64,000 bases of DNA from Rahnella aquatilis CIP 78.65 = ATCC 33071. GTDB lineage: Bacteria; Pseudomonadota; Gammaproteobacteria; Enterobacterales; Enterobacteriaceae. The stretch covers positions 3,348,001 to 3,412,000 of the forward strand of contig NC_016818.1 of NCBI RefSeq assembly GCF_000241955.1. Direction: 5' to 3'. Shown here piece after piece: positions 17,762 through 26,956 of the stretch; position 1 is the first letter of the stretch; each line of letters begins with the position of its first letter. Below the pieces are notes generated by a model. It worked only from the letters and a program-made list of their open reading frames with translations, had not been told where the DNA came from and did not search any database. Made by a program: the position numbers and the translations under genes.

Positions 17762-18667
17762 ATGAAGAAAATCCGCTTACCCCCGCTGGGCTCACTCAAA
17801 GCGTTTGATGTCGTGGCGCAGCACAGGAGTTTCAAACGTGCGGCAGAAGATATCGGCGTAACGGCTACCGCCATCAGCCATCAGATCCGGGTGCTTGAAG
17901 AGTCACTGGGCACGGCGGTGTTTGAGCGCAGCGCCCGTGAGGTCAGGCTGACCGCTGCGGGGAAAATTCTGTGCCACGCCACCCGGCAGGCATTTGCCGG
18001 ATTACAGGCAGCCGTCGAAGAAATCCATCACGCCGCGTTGCCTGCGGCACTGACACTGACCACCACGTCCAATTTCCTGACGCACTGGCTGGTGCCACGG
18101 CTGGCGGACTTGAAAGCCGCTGCGCCAGAAATGGATTTGCGGCTACACACCGGCATTGAACTGGTGGATTTAACCCGTAACACCGTGGATGTGGCGATCC
18201 GTTACAGCGAATCCGTCGATGAAAATCTCGATTCAACGCGGCTTTATCACGACACTTTTGTGCTGGTTGCCAGTCCCGCACTGGCGCTGAAAACGAAGGA
18301 GGATCTTAAGGCGGTGACCTTGTTTCATGTGGAAAACCGTCATATTCCCTACCCTTCTCCCGACTGGGAAAACTGGAAGAAACACGTCGGTCCCGCGCAA
18401 TTAAATACCGACAGCGGCCTGCGCTTTACAGATGAAACCCATGCCATTCAGGCGGCGATTGCCGGCCAGGGCGTGGCGATTGTCAGCAGTTTGCTGGCAC
18501 ATGACTTCATTGAAAAAGGCATTCTGATTACCCCGTTCCCTCAATATCTTCCCGGTGCAAACTATTATCTGGTGACGACAAAAGAGAAAGCGCTGCGTGA
18601 AGACATCGTGACGCTCCGCCGCTGGTTACTGGATAAAATGTCAGCCTTCCCCCCGGCTGGAGTCTGA
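17762..18667 (+). CDS. LysR-family transcriptional regulator (GcvA-like)
   Basis: A 301-aa LysR-type regulator. The N-terminal winged helix reads LGSLKAFDVVAQHRSFKRAAEDIGVTATAISHQIRVLEESLG, and a PBP2-type effector domain follows (about residues 90-295). The PPLGSLKAF start and HQIRVLEE spacing are typical of the GcvA/AmpR branch. It is divergent from the half-length MFS gene and probably regulates it, as is common for such pairs. The effector is unknown. It is not present at this point in E. coli. Confidence 0.88.
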   Translation: MKKIRLPPLGSLKAFDVVAQHRSFKRAAEDIGVTATAISHQIRVLEESLGTAVFERSAREVRLTAAGKILCHATRQAFAGLQAAVEEIHHAALPAALTLTTTSNFLTHWLVPRLADLKAAAPEMDLRLHTGIELVDLTRNTVDVAIRYSESVDENLDSTRLYHDTFVLVASPALALKTKEDLKAVTLFHVENRHIPYPSPDWENWKKHVGPAQLNTDSGLRFTDETHAIQAAIAGQGVAIVSSLLAHDFIEKGILITPFPQYLPGANYYLVTTKEKALREDIVTLRRWLLDKMSAFPPAGV

Positions 18668-18709
18668 AAATGAGCCCAAAAAGCTGATTCGGACAAAGCA
18701 TAAATTTTA

Positions 18710-18725
18710 GTGTAAGCGATTACAC
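18710..18725. promoter_or_regulatory. Gal operator, upstream site (OE-like)
   Basis: GTGTAAGCGATTACAC is a near-perfect palindrome that fits the GalR/GalS consensus GTGKAANCGNTTNCAC. It lies about 55-65 bp before the probable galE transcription start. Confidence 0.88.
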
Positions 18726-18769
18726 AACCCATCCTTTCTGACTTACCGCAGGCTACAGCAGGCTTTCGG

Positions 18770-18775
18770 TATGGC
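18770..18775 (+). promoter_or_regulatory. Probable gal -10 element
   Basis: TATGGC lies between the two operators, like the E. coli galP1 -10 (TATGGT). No clear -35 is seen, which agrees with a CRP-dependent or extended -10 promoter. Confidence 0.45.
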
Positions 18776-18818
18776 ACGCAGCACCTGTTGAGTCAGGTGG
18801 AAAGGTGGTAAACTGTTT

Positions 18819-18834
18819 GTGTAAGCGATTCCAT
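18819..18834. promoter_or_regulatory. Gal operator, downstream site (OI-like)
   Basis: GTGTAAGCGATTCCAT matches the Gal operator consensus in all but the last positions. It shares GTGTAAGCGATT with the upstream site 109 bp away. The spacing is close to that of the E. coli OE-OI pair, which loops when GalR and HU bind. Confidence 0.82.
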
Positions 18835-18911
18835 TTTATTGGGGATGGATCACCTTTTTCAGCCTTGCAGCGTGATATCGTTGCATCAAGATAATCATCG
18901 GGGAGCTATTT

Positions 18912-19928
18912 ATGTACGTATTAGTCACAGGTGGTAGCGGTTACATCGGCAGTCATACCTGCGTGCAATTGATTGATGCAGGCTTTACGCCAATCATTCT
19001 TGATAACCTTCACAACAGCAAAGTCAGCGTGCTGGAACGCATCCATAGCCTGACCGGCAAAACGCCGCTGTTCTATGAAGGTGATATTCGTGACCGCGCG
19101 CTTCTCGATAAAATTTTCACTGAGCACTCCATTCATTCCGTCATTCATTTCGCCGGCTGGAAAGCCGTTGGCGAATCGGTGGCGAAACCCCTGGCATATT
19201 ACGACAACAACGTCACCGGCACGCTGGTGCTGGTTGAAGCCATGCGCGAAGCTGGCGTTAAAAACCTGATTTTCAGCTCTTCGGCAACCGTGTATGGCGA
19301 TCAGCCAAAAACGCCGTATGTGGAAGATTTCCCGACCGGCAATCCTTCCAGCCCGTACGGGCGCAGCAAGCTGATGGTCGAGCAAATTCTGCAAGATGTG
19401 CAGCGTGCAGAACCTGAATGGAGCATTACGCTGCTGCGTTACTTCAACCCGGTCGGCGCGCATCCGTCTGGCCTGATGGGTGAAGATCCGCAGGGCGTAC
19501 CCAATAATCTGATGCCGTTTATCGCACAGGTGGCGGTAGGTCGTCGTGAGTCCGTGGCCATTTTCGGTAACGATTATCCGACACCGGACGGTACCGGCGT
19601 GCGGGATTATATCCATGTGGTGGATCTTGCCGACGGCCATCTGGCGGCAATGAAAACGCTGCACAACAAAGCTGGCGTACATATTTATAACCTGGGCGCG
19701 GGCTTCGGCCACAGCGTTCTGGATGTGGTTAACGCCTTCAGCAAAGCCTGCGGCAAGCCGGTGAATTACAAGTTTGCCCCGCGCCGTGATGGCGACTTAC
19801 CGGCGTACTGGGCGGATCCGACCAAAGCGGCGAAAGAGCTGAACTGGAAAGTCACCCGAACACTTGAAGACATGGCCAACGATACCTGGCTATGGCAGTC
19901 GAAAAACCCGCAAGGCTACCCGGATTAA
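18912..19928 (+). CDS. galE: UDP-glucose 4-epimerase GalE
   Basis: A 338-aa extended short-chain dehydrogenase/reductase. It interconverts UDP-galactose and UDP-glucose with bound NAD. GGSGYIGSHT at the N terminus is the Rossmann motif, and the SSSATVYGD serine with YGRSK (Tyr-x3-Lys) are the catalytic residues. First gene of the galETKM operon, controlled by two Gal operators. A GGGGAGC ribosome site precedes the ATG. Confidence 0.98.
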   Translation: MYVLVTGGSGYIGSHTCVQLIDAGFTPIILDNLHNSKVSVLERIHSLTGKTPLFYEGDIRDRALLDKIFTEHSIHSVIHFAGWKAVGESVAKPLAYYDNNVTGTLVLVEAMREAGVKNLIFSSSATVYGDQPKTPYVEDFPTGNPSSPYGRSKLMVEQILQDVQRAEPEWSITLLRYFNPVGAHPSGLMGEDPQGVPNNLMPFIAQVAVGRRESVAIFGNDYPTPDGTGVRDYIHVVDLADGHLAAMKTLHNKAGVHIYNLGAGFGHSVLDVVNAFSKACGKPVNYKFAPRRDGDLPAYWADPTKAAKELNWKVTRTLEDMANDTWLWQSKNPQGYPD

Positions 19929-19947
19929 GGCGCACTAAGGAAAGTTT

Positions 19948-20997
19948 ATGACCACGTTTAACCCGATTGATCACCCGCATCGCCGCTATAACCCGCTGAC
20001 CGATCAGTGGGTTTTAGTCAGCCCGCACCGCGCCAAGCGCCCGTGGCAGGGTCAGCAGGAAGCCGTTTCTCAGGAAACGCTGCCTGCGCATGACCCGGAC
20101 TGTTTCCTGTGTCCGGGCAACACCCGCGTGACCGGTGATGTAAATCCGAAATACACCGGTACGTTTGTGTTCACCAATGATTATGCCGCGCTGATGCCGG
20201 ATACGCCTTTTGCGCCGGAAAGCGACGATCCGCTGATGCGCGTGCAAAGCGCACGCGGTACCAGCCGGGTGATCTGTTTCTCGCCGGATCACAGCAAAAC
20301 GCTGCCGCAACTGTCGGTTGAAGCACTGACAGAGATCGTCAGAACCTGGCAGGAACAAAGCGCGGATCTGGCAAAAACCTATCCGTGGGTGCAGGTTTTC
20401 GAGAACAAAGGCGCGGCGATGGGATGCTCTAATCCGCATCCGCACGGTCAGATCTGGGCCAACAGCTTCCTGCCGAACGAAGCCGAACGCGAAGATCGCC
20501 TGCAACGCACCTATCTTGAACAGCAAGGCTCACCGATGCTGGTTGATTACGTGCAGCGCGAACTGGCCGACGGCAGCCGTACGGTGGTTGAAACCGAACA
20601 CTGGCTGGCGGTGGTGCCATACTGGGCCGCATGGCCGTTCGAAACCTTATTGCTGCCAAAAGTTCACGTCAAACGCATCACTGAGCTGAATGATGCACAA
20701 CGCAGCGATCTGGCGCTGGCACTGAAAAAGCTGACCAGCCGCTACGACAATCTGTTCCGGTGCTCTTTCCCGTATTCGATGGGCTGGCACGGCGCGCCAT
20801 TTACCGAAGGCGACAATGAACACTGGCAGTTGCATGCACATTTCTATCCGCCGTTGCTGCGTTCAGCCACGGTGCGCAAATTTATGGTCGGCTACGAAAT
20901 GCTGGCTGAGACCCAACGCGATCTGACAGCGGAACAAGCCGCTGAACGTCTGCGGGCGGTGAGTGATGTCCATTATCGTGAGGCCGGAGAAAAATAA
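19948..20997 (+). CDS. galT: Galactose-1-phosphate uridylyltransferase GalT
   Basis: A 349-aa HIT-superfamily enzyme. It transfers UMP between UDP-glucose and galactose 1-phosphate through a uridylyl-His intermediate. The active site motif is [11 protein letters not shown]. Zinc and iron ligands include the CFLCPG region (about residue 50). Its stop codon overlaps the galK start codon by one base. Confidence 0.98.
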   Translation: MTTFNPIDHPHRRYNPLTDQWVLVSPHRAKRPWQGQQEAVSQETLPAHDPDCFLCPGNTRVTGDVNPKYTGTFVFTNDYAALMPDTPFAPESDDPLMRVQSARGTSRVICFSPDHSKTLPQLSVEALTEIVRTWQEQSADLAKTYPWVQVFENKGAAMGCSNPHPHGQIWANSFLPNEAEREDRLQRTYLEQQGSPMLVDYVQRELADGSRTVVETEHWLAVVPYWAAWPFETLLLPKVHVKRITELNDAQRSDLALALKKLTSRYDNLFRCSFPYSMGWHGAPFTEGDNEHWQLHAHFYPPLLRSATVRKFMVGYEMLAETQRDLTAEQAAERLRAVSDVHYREAGEK

Positions 20998-22145
20998 TGA
21001 AACTGAAGACCAAAACCCTGGAAATCTTTGCCGATAAATTCGGCTACCCGGCGACCATTACCATCAAAGCGCCGGGCCGCGTGAATCTGATCGGCGAACA
21101 TACCGATTACAACGACGGCTTCGTGTTGCCGTGCGCCATCGATTATGAAACGGTGATCGCCTGTGCGCAGCGCAATGACCGCACGATCCGTGTGATCGCC
21201 GCCGATTACGACAACGACGAAGACAGCTTCTCGCTCGACGAGCCTATTTTGCACAGCGACGCGCACCCGTGGGCCAACTACGTGCGCGGCGTGGTGAAAC
21301 ACCTGATGTTGCGTAACAACGATTTCTCCGGCGCCGACATGGTGATCAGCGGCAACGTGCCGCAGGGCGCGGGCCTGAGTTCTTCTGCCTCGCTGGAAGT
21401 GGCCGTCGGTCAGGCATTGAAATCCCTATACGATTTGCCGCTGGATGGCGTCGCGCTGGCACTGAACGGTCAGGAAGCAGAGAACCAGTTTGTCGGCTGT
21501 AACTGCGGCATTATGGATCAGTTGATTTCCGCGCTGGGTAAAGAAAATCACTCCCTGCTGATCGACTGCCGTTCGCTGGACACCCGCGCAGTGTCCATGC
21601 CGAAAAACGCGGCGGTGGTGATCATTAACTCCAACGTGAAACGCGGTCTGGTGGACAGCGAATACAACGCCCGTCGCGAACAGTGCGAAGTGGCGGCCCG
21701 TTTCTTCGGCGTGAAAGCGCTGCGTGATGTCGATCCTGCCCTGTTCTTCTCCATTCAGGATGAACTGGATCCGGTGGTTGCCCGCCGTGCACGTCACGTG
21801 ATCACTGAAAACGACCGTACGCTGGCGGCGGCAGATGCCCTGGCCAGCGGCGACCTGAAACGCATGGGCGAACTGATGGCGGAATCTCACGCCTCAATGC
21901 GCGATGATTTTGAAATCACCGTGCCGCAAATCGATAAGCTGGTGGAAATCGTCAAAGAAGTGATTGGCGATAAAGGCGGTGTGCGCATGACCGGCGGCGG
22001 CTTCGGCGGCTGCATTGTGGCGCTGGTACCGGAAGACATGGTGGAGAAAGTCCGTCATGCGGTGGAACAGCAATATCAGGCGCACAGCGGCCTGAAAGAA
22101 ACCTTCTACGTTTGCACCGCGTCACAAGGAGCAGGCATATGTTAA
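20997..22145 (+). CDS. galK: Galactokinase GalK
   Basis: A 382-aa GHMP kinase. It phosphorylates alpha-D-galactose with ATP. The galactokinase signature [19 protein letters not shown], the ATP-binding [13 protein letters not shown] and the third motif TGGGFGGC are all present. Overlapping junctions on both sides (1 bp with galT, 7 bp with galM) indicate translational coupling. Confidence 0.98.
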   Translation: MKLKTKTLEIFADKFGYPATITIKAPGRVNLIGEHTDYNDGFVLPCAIDYETVIACAQRNDRTIRVIAADYDNDEDSFSLDEPILHSDAHPWANYVRGVVKHLMLRNNDFSGADMVISGNVPQGAGLSSSASLEVAVGQALKSLYDLPLDGVALALNGQEAENQFVGCNCGIMDQLISALGKENHSLLIDCRSLDTRAVSMPKNAAVVIINSNVKRGLVDSEYNARREQCEVAARFFGVKALRDVDPALFFSIQDELDPVVARRARHVITENDRTLAAADALASGDLKRMGELMAESHASMRDDFEITVPQIDKLVEIVKEVIGDKGGVRMTGGGFGGCIVALVPEDMVEKVRHAVEQQYQAHSGLKETFYVCTASQGAGIC

Positions 22146-23185
22146 AACCTGAAAACACACAGCTGGCGCCCGATGGCCAGCCGTTTGAACAGGTGACGCT
22201 ACAGAATGCGGCGGGTGCCACCGCCACATTCATGGACTGGGGCGCGACCTGGTTATCCTTCACCCTGCCGCTGGCAGATGGCACGACGCGTGAACTGCTG
22301 CTCGGCTGCCAGTCACCGCTGGAATACATGAACCAGAGCGCCTATCTGGGTGCCACCGTCGGACGTTACGCCAACCGTATCGCCCGCGCGCAGTTTAACA
22401 TCGACGGCAAACCGCATCTGGTGGTCGCCAATCAGGGCGTGCATCAGCTTCATGGCGGGCCGGAAGGCTTCCATGCGCGTCGCTGGACGATTCTGGAGCA
22501 GACCGCACAGAAGCTGACGTTCCAGCTATTTTCTGCCGACGGCGATCAGGGTTATCCGGGCAATATGACCGCGAAAGTGCATTACCATCTGACTGATGAT
22601 AACCGTCTGGAAATCCGTTACGAAGCCACCGTGGATAAGCTGTGCCCGGTCAATCTGACCAATCATGCCTATTTCAATCTCGACGGCGAAGGCACCGATG
22701 TGCGCCAGCACAAGCTGCAACTGTTTGCGGACCGTTTCCTGCCGGTCGACAGCGATGGCATTCCTTGTGCAGATCCGACCCCGGTTGAAAATACCGGTAT
22801 GAATTTCAACGCGGCCAAAACGCTGGCGAAAGATTTCCTCGCTGACCGCGACCAGCAACGCGTGAAAGGCTATGACCATGCCTATCTGCTCAACCGCACC
22901 TGCAACAGCGGCAGCAATCCGGCGGCGCATTTGTGGTCTGCCGACGGCAAAGTCAAAATGACGATGTTTACGTCAGCGCCCGCCGTGCAGCTCTACAGCG
23001 GTAATTTCCTGGGCGGAACACCGAACCGCAGCGGCGGCGCATACGCCAGCTACAGTGGTGTGGCGCTGGAAAGCGAATTCCTGCCGGACAGCCCGAACCA
23101 CGTCACCTGGCCGCAGCCGAGCTGCTGGATCAAACCCGGTCAGACCTACAAATCCTCGACAACGTATCAGTTCTTCGCGTTGTAA
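22139..23185 (+). CDS. galM: Aldose 1-epimerase (mutarotase) GalM
   Basis: A 348-aa beta-sandwich enzyme that equilibrates the alpha and beta anomers of galactose for GalK. Visible are [12 protein letters not shown], the catalytic His in [11 protein letters not shown] and the [12 protein letters not shown] motif with the catalytic Glu. The start at 22139 (ATATGTTAAAACC context, after AGGAGC) overlaps galK by 7 bp; the frame extends 27 bp further up but without support. Last gene of the gal operon. Confidence 0.96.
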   Translation: MLKPENTQLAPDGQPFEQVTLQNAAGATATFMDWGATWLSFTLPLADGTTRELLLGCQSPLEYMNQSAYLGATVGRYANRIARAQFNIDGKPHLVVANQGVHQLHGGPEGFHARRWTILEQTAQKLTFQLFSADGDQGYPGNMTAKVHYHLTDDNRLEIRYEATVDKLCPVNLTNHAYFNLDGEGTDVRQHKLQLFADRFLPVDSDGIPCADPTPVENTGMNFNAAKTLAKDFLADRDQQRVKGYDHAYLLNRTCNSGSNPAAHLWSADGKVKMTMFTSAPAVQLYSGNFLGGTPNRSGGAYASYSGVALESEFLPDSPNHVTWPQPSCWIKPGQTYKSSTTYQFFAL

Positions 23186-23337
23186 TATGCTCAGGACAGG
23201 GCCGCCCGGCACTGTCCTTTCTCCCGAACTTCTTCGAATTTGTGACTGACTGCGCATCTGCTTCCGCACTTTCCCAGCGAAACATCTAAACTCAGAGAGT
23301 GTCCTGCATAAAAGGACGTTTATTAAGGAGTTTTGAT

Positions 23338-23670
23338 ATGCGTTTACCTGTTGTGCTATCCCTGCTGGCAGCGCTGTGCGCGGCGGGTTCCGCTCTGGCG
23401 GCTGACCCGGTGAAAGTCCCTTCTCCTGCTCAGACTGAGCAACGCCAAAAGATGACCGATTGTAATCAGCAGGCTACCACGCAGTCCCTGAAAGGGGATG
23501 AGCGTAAGAAATTCATGAGCAATTGTCTGAAAGCAGAGGCCAAAACTGACGATAAGATGAATCCTCAGCAGATGAAGATGAAAACCTGTAATGCCGATGC
23601 CGCGAAGCAAAATCTGAAAGGCGATGCGCGTAAAACCTTCATGAGTACCTGCCTGAAAAAAGCCAGCTGA
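23338..23670 (+). CDS. psiF: PsiF-family periplasmic protein
   Basis: A 110-aa secreted protein. The signal peptide is about 22 residues (ends SALAA). The mature part has two repeats of the PsiF motif: MTDCNQQATTQSLKGDERKKFMSNCLK and MKTCNADAAKQNLKGDARKTFMSTCLK, each with a Cys pair. E. coli PsiF is induced by phosphate starvation; its function is unknown. The start at 23338 has AAGGAG upstream. The gene stands alone with its own terminator. Confidence 0.92.
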   Translation: MRLPVVLSLLAALCAAGSALAADPVKVPSPAQTEQRQKMTDCNQQATTQSLKGDERKKFMSNCLKAEAKTDDKMNPQQMKMKTCNADAAKQNLKGDARKTFMSTCLKKAS

Positions 23671-23688
23671 TCACGCTGACCTGCTTGT

Positions 23689-23730
23689 ACAAAACGCGCT
23701 GCCAGGGTGACCTTGTGCGCGTTTTGTTTT
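23689..23730 (+). terminator. Terminator downstream of psiF
   Basis: A perfect 11-bp stem (ACAAAACGCGC with GCGCGTTTTGT) has a 17-base loop and a following TTT. Confidence 0.75.
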
Positions 23731-23802
23731 ACATCGCCGCAGCAAATTCGTTATGTTTAATACAAACGGACTCCCGCATAGATTTCCTGAGGAAGTTTCA
23801 GA

Positions 23803-23832
23803 TTGCTGTGTGGGTTGCCCAGACCCTATAAT
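23803..23832 (+). promoter_or_regulatory. Probable gpmA promoter
   Basis: A consensus TATAAT lies at 23827-23832 and a TTGCTG -35 candidate at 23803-23808, with an 18-bp spacer. The -10 is overlapped by the palindrome at 23830-23848. Confidence 0.65.
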
Positions 23833-23848
23833 GATAACTGTTATCATT
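23830..23848. promoter_or_regulatory. Fur-box-like palindrome at gpmA
   Basis: AATGATAACTGTTATCATT is a perfect 9-1-9 palindrome. It contains TGATAAC-N-GTTATCA, close to the 7-1-7 Fur core TGATAAT-N-ATTATCA. It overlaps the -10 element, so iron-loaded Fur could repress gpmA, as is known for E. coli gpmA. Confidence 0.7.
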
Positions 23849-23877
23849 GAAAATTGAGTTAACTGAGGAGTTTAGCT

Positions 23878-24630
23878 ATGGCTGTAACCAAGCTGGTGCT
23901 GGTAAGACACGGTGAGAGTGAGTGGAACAAAGAAAACCGCTTTACCGGTTGGCATGATGTTGAACTGTCCGAGAAGGGCCGCACTGAAGCAAAAGCTGCG
24001 GGTCAGCTGTTGAAAGACGAAGGCTTCCAATTCGATTTTGCATACACCTCTGTGCTGAAACGTGCCATCCATACCCTGTGGAGCGTTTTGGACGAACTGA
24101 ATCAGCCATGGCTGCCGGTTGAGAAATCCTGGAAACTGAACGAACGTCACTACGGTGCGTTGCAAGGTCTGGATAAAGCAGAAACTGCACAGAAATACGG
24201 TGACGAGCAAGTTAAACAATGGCGTCGTGGTTTTGCTGTAACACCTCCGGAGCTGGATCGCGCTGACGAACGTTTCCCTGGCCACGACCCGCGTTACGCT
24301 AAACTGACCGAGGCAGAACTGCCAACCACAGAAAGCCTGGCGCTGACCATCGAACGTGTTATTCCTTACTGGACTGACGTGATCAAACCACGCATCGCCA
24401 GCGGCGAGCGCGTCATCATCGCGGCACACGGTAACTCCCTGCGCGCACTGGTTAAATATCTCGACAACCTGAGCGAAGATGAAATTCTGGAACTGAACAT
24501 CCCTACCGGTGTTCCGCTGGTTTACGAATTTGACGAAAACTACAAACCAATCAAACGTTACTATCTGGGTAACGCCGACGAAATCGCAGCGAAAGCAGCG
24601 GCCGTGGCAAACCAGGGTAAAGCGAAGTAA
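23878..24630 (+). CDS. gpmA: 2,3-bisphosphoglycerate-dependent phosphoglycerate mutase GpmA
   Basis: A 250-aa glycolytic and gluconeogenic enzyme that interconverts 3- and 2-phosphoglycerate. The phospho-His motif [18 protein letters not shown] is at the N terminus, and [16 protein letters not shown] and [12 protein letters not shown] complete the active site. The length matches the E. coli protein. A GAGGAG ribosome site is well placed. Control by Fur is suggested by the overlapping box. Confidence 0.98.
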   Translation: MAVTKLVLVRHGESEWNKENRFTGWHDVELSEKGRTEAKAAGQLLKDEGFQFDFAYTSVLKRAIHTLWSVLDELNQPWLPVEKSWKLNERHYGALQGLDKAETAQKYGDEQVKQWRRGFAVTPPELDRADERFPGHDPRYAKLTEAELPTTESLALTIERVIPYWTDVIKPRIASGERVIIAAHGNSLRALVKYLDNLSEDEILELNIPTGVPLVYEFDENYKPIKRYYLGNADEIAAKAAAVANQGKAK

Positions 24631-24657
24631 TTTCGCATTAAGCAGGAAGATTGGCAC

Positions 24658-24682
24658 AGGCATGCGAAAGCGTGCCTTTTTT
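24658..24682 (+). terminator. Terminator downstream of gpmA
   Basis: AGGCATGC-GAAA-GCGTGCCT forms a GNRA-capped stem followed by six T. Confidence 0.88.
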
Positions 24683-24706
24683 GTATCTGAACCTAAGGAG
24701 AAACTG

Positions 24707-25180
24707 ATGCCCGTCAGACTCGCCTCACCCGATGAAGCAGAAATACTCTGGGAAATCCGTAATCAGGCTATCCGCCACGGGTGTAAAAACACTTACGATG
24801 CGCAGATTGTGATGGCATGGACGCCCGAACAGATGCCTGCCGGATACCGCAAGGCCATAGCAGAGAATCCTTTTTTTGTCGCACAAGTGCAGGGGCTGGA
24901 CACGCCAGTGGCAACAGGATTTCTGGATCTCAAAAATGGCAGTGTGGAAGCAATTTTTACGTTGCCAGAATTCGAAGGAAAAGGTCTCGCTACCCAAATT
25001 CTTGCTGCCCTAAAAGCAGAAGCGAAATTACGGGGATTCACGGCGCTTACGCTGGCCTCCACGCCGAATGCCTTTGAGTTTTATAAGAGGAACGGTTTCA
25101 GTCTGGTAAAAGAGAGTCTTTACCGCTCTGAGATGGCGAATGCTGATTTGCGTTGTATGAATATGCACTGCGAATTGTAA
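24707..25180 (+). CDS. GNAT-family N-acetyltransferase
   Basis: A 157-aa acetyltransferase. The acetyl-CoA binding segment reads IFTLPEFEGKGLATQILAALKAEAKLRG, and the C-terminal NAFEFYKRNGFSLVKES is the typical GNAT end. The substrate is unknown. The start at 24707 is preceded by AAGGAG; the longer frame runs through the gpmA 3' end and is rejected. The gene begins 25 bp after the gpmA terminator and is absent from this locus in E. coli. Confidence 0.87.
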   Translation: MPVRLASPDEAEILWEIRNQAIRHGCKNTYDAQIVMAWTPEQMPAGYRKAIAENPFFVAQVQGLDTPVATGFLDLKNGSVEAIFTLPEFEGKGLATQILAALKAEAKLRGFTALTLASTPNAFEFYKRNGFSLVKESLYRSEMANADLRCMNMHCEL

Positions 25181-25195
25181 GGCATATTCAGGCAA

Positions 25196-25222
25196 GAAAA
25201 AGCCCCGCGAAGGCGGGGCTCA
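25196..25222 (-). terminator. Terminator downstream of aroG
   Basis: On the minus strand, AGCCCCGCCTTCGCGGGGCT forms a tight stem-loop followed by five T. It lies about 25 bp after the aroG stop. Confidence 0.9.
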
Positions 25223-25246
25223 GAAAGACTTGATCAGAAGGTAAAA

Positions 25247-26299
25247 TTAACCGCGGCGCGCTTTGACAGCGTTAGCCAGGCTGCGCAGCAGCACTTCAGT
25301 ATCTTCCCAGCAGATACAGGCATCGGTCACGCTTTGGCCATAAACCAGCGGTTTACCGCTGTCGAGGCTTTGATTGCCTTCCACCAGATGACTTTCGACC
25401 ATCACCCCCATCACCGCCTGTTCACCGCCAGCAATCTGCCCACAAACGTCTTCGCACACTTCCATTTGTTTTTTGAATTGCTTGCTGCTGTTAGCGTGGC
25501 TGAAGTCGATCATGATACGGGCTGGCAGGCCGCCTTTTTTCAGGCCTTCTTTCACTTCCTGCACATCCTGGGCGCTGTAGTTTGGTTTTTTGCCGCCGCG
25601 CAGAATGATATGGCAGTCATTATTCCCGCTGGTATTAACGATAGCGGAATGACCCCATTTGGTGACAGACAGGAAACAGTGCGGCGCGCCAGCCGCGTTG
25701 ATGGCGTCGATCGCCACTTTGATGGTGCCGTCGGTCCCGTTTTTGAAACCAACCGGGCAGGATAAGCCGGAAGACAACTCGCGGTGAACCTGAGATTCCG
25801 TGGTACGTGCACCAATGGCCCCCCAGCTCATTAAATCCGCCAGATATTGTGGCGTGATCATGTCGAGGAATTCGCCTGCAGCCGGCAAACCGGAGTCATT
25901 AATATCCAGTAGCAGTTTGCGGGCAATGCGCAAACCGTCGTTAATCTGGTAGCTGTTGTTCATGTGCGGGTCGTTAATCAGCCCTTTCCAGCCCACCGTG
26001 GTCCGCGGTTTTTCGAAATAAACACGCATCACCACTTCCAGCTCGCCTTGCAGTTCTTCACGCATTTTCAGCAGACGGGAAGCGTATTCTTTCGCGGCTT
26101 TCGGATCGTTAATCGAGCAAGGGCCGATGACGACCAGCAAACGGTCATCGTTTCCTTTCAGGATTTTATGAATAGCATTGCGAGCCTGAGAAACTGTTTT
26201 TGCCGCTTTGTCAGTGGCGGGAAATTTTTCGAGCAGGGCAACCGGAGGTAAAAGTTCTTTGATTTCTTTAATGCGTAAATCGTCGTTTTGATAATTCAT
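25247..26299 (-). CDS. aroG: DAHP synthase, Phe-sensitive type, AroG
   Basis: A 350-aa class I DAHP synthase. It condenses phosphoenolpyruvate and erythrose 4-phosphate at the entry to the shikimate pathway. VVIGPCSIND carries the metal-binding Cys; EKPRTTVGWKGL and SWGAIGARTTESQVHRELSSGLS line the active site. The overall sequence matches AroG rather than AroF or AroH. The residues around the Phe effector pocket (GEFLDMITPQY, GLSCPVGFKNG) appear unchanged, so feedback control is expected. A TyrR box lies upstream. Confidence 0.95.
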   Translation of the reverse strand: MNYQNDDLRIKEIKELLPPVALLEKFPATDKAAKTVSQARNAIHKILKGNDDRLLVVIGPCSINDPKAAKEYASRLLKMREELQGELEVVMRVYFEKPRTTVGWKGLINDPHMNNSYQINDGLRIARKLLLDINDSGLPAAGEFLDMITPQYLADLMSWGAIGARTTESQVHRELSSGLSCPVGFKNGTDGTIKVAIDAINAAGAPHCFLSVTKWGHSAIVNTSGNNDCHIILRGGKKPNYSAQDVQEVKEGLKKGGLPARIMIDFSHANSSKQFKKQMEVCEDVCGQIAGGEQAVMGVMVESHLVEGNQSLDSGKPLVYGQSVTDACICWEDTEVLLRSLANAVKARRG

Positions 26300-26375
26300 A
26301 ACAGTTCCATTCGGGTGTTCATAAGAGACAAAGCGAAACGCTGACCGCGTTCAATCTAGCCGTATTAAATGTCAG

Positions 26376-26393
26376 TGTAAACCTGCTTTTACA
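26376..26393. promoter_or_regulatory. TyrR box upstream of aroG
   Basis: TGTAAA-N6-TTTACA is a perfect match to the core of the TyrR recognition palindrome. It starts 77 bp before the aroG ATG on the minus strand, where TyrR with phenylalanine or tryptophan would repress. Confidence 0.88.
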
Positions 26394-26500
26394 CTTACGA
26401 TTAGTCTCATTTTGATTTAAGACATAATTTATTTAGCTAGGCTTTTATCAGATACATGAAAAACGACCACGGACCTTTCCCGAAAAATGGAGATGACATT

Positions 26501-26830
26501 ATGAAAAAGCTCGCAATCATGTTACTGACCGCAACCATGGCGCTGACCACCGGTGCTGCTTACGCTGTCGGCGAATCTTCGGCCAGCGACAACAACGGCC
26601 AGGCAAATCAATCCGGCTCGCCGGGTTCAGTTCAGGAGATTGCGCCTAAAAGCGTGAACAACGATCAGATAAACAATACCAATCAGCCTGCGAATGAAGT
26701 CAATACCAAAACGGATGCACAAACCCATCCCATGAGCAAAGATAAGCAGCATGAGAAAACCATGTGCAAAGATGGCCGTTGCCCGAATCAGACCCCGGGC
26801 ACAACACCGTCGAAAGAAACCGGTAACTGA
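26501..26830 (+). CDS. ybgS: YbgS-family periplasmic protein
   Basis: A 109-aa secreted low-complexity protein. The signal peptide ends near AAYAVG. The mature part is rich in Asn, Gln, Ser and Thr and ends with the conserved KTMCKDGRCPN motif, which is almost the same in E. coli YbgS. No function is known. It lies between aroG and zitB as in E. coli. The start at 26501 is preceded by TGGAGATGA; the track-length extension to 26456 has no ribosome site. Confidence 0.85.
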   Translation: MKKLAIMLLTATMALTTGAAYAVGESSASDNNGQANQSGSPGSVQEIAPKSVNNDQINNTNQPANEVNTKTDAQTHPMSKDKQHEKTMCKDGRCPNQTPGTTPSKETGN

Positions 26831-26851
26831 TCCCGTCACGGTTGCTCACAC

Positions 26852-26877
26852 AGGAGGAACGTTGCTTCCTCCTTTTT
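26852..26877 (+). terminator. Terminator downstream of ybgS
   Basis: A perfect AGGAGGAA/TTCCTCCT stem with a CGTTG-type loop is followed by a T-run. Confidence 0.85.
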
Positions 26878-26905
26878 CCTTAACGTCCCCTTCTTGCAAC
26901 ACATT

Positions 26906-26927
26906 ACGATTACGCTATTGTAATCGT
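26906..26927. promoter_or_regulatory. 8-6-8 inverted repeat upstream of zitB
   Basis: ACGATTAC-N6-GTAATCGT is a perfect palindrome ending 29 bp before the zitB start. A TTGCAA at 26894-26899 and TGTAAT at 26919-26924 could form a promoter with a 19-bp spacer. It resembles no zinc-regulator site known to me. Confidence 0.5.
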
Positions 26928-26956
26928 CCCGGTTCATCATTTTTGTGAATATAATT

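Noticed and set aside
24509..24706. N-terminal extension of the GNAT protein into gpmA
   Set aside because: It lies within gpmA and its terminator; the AAGGAG-led ATG at 24707 begins directly at the conserved domain.
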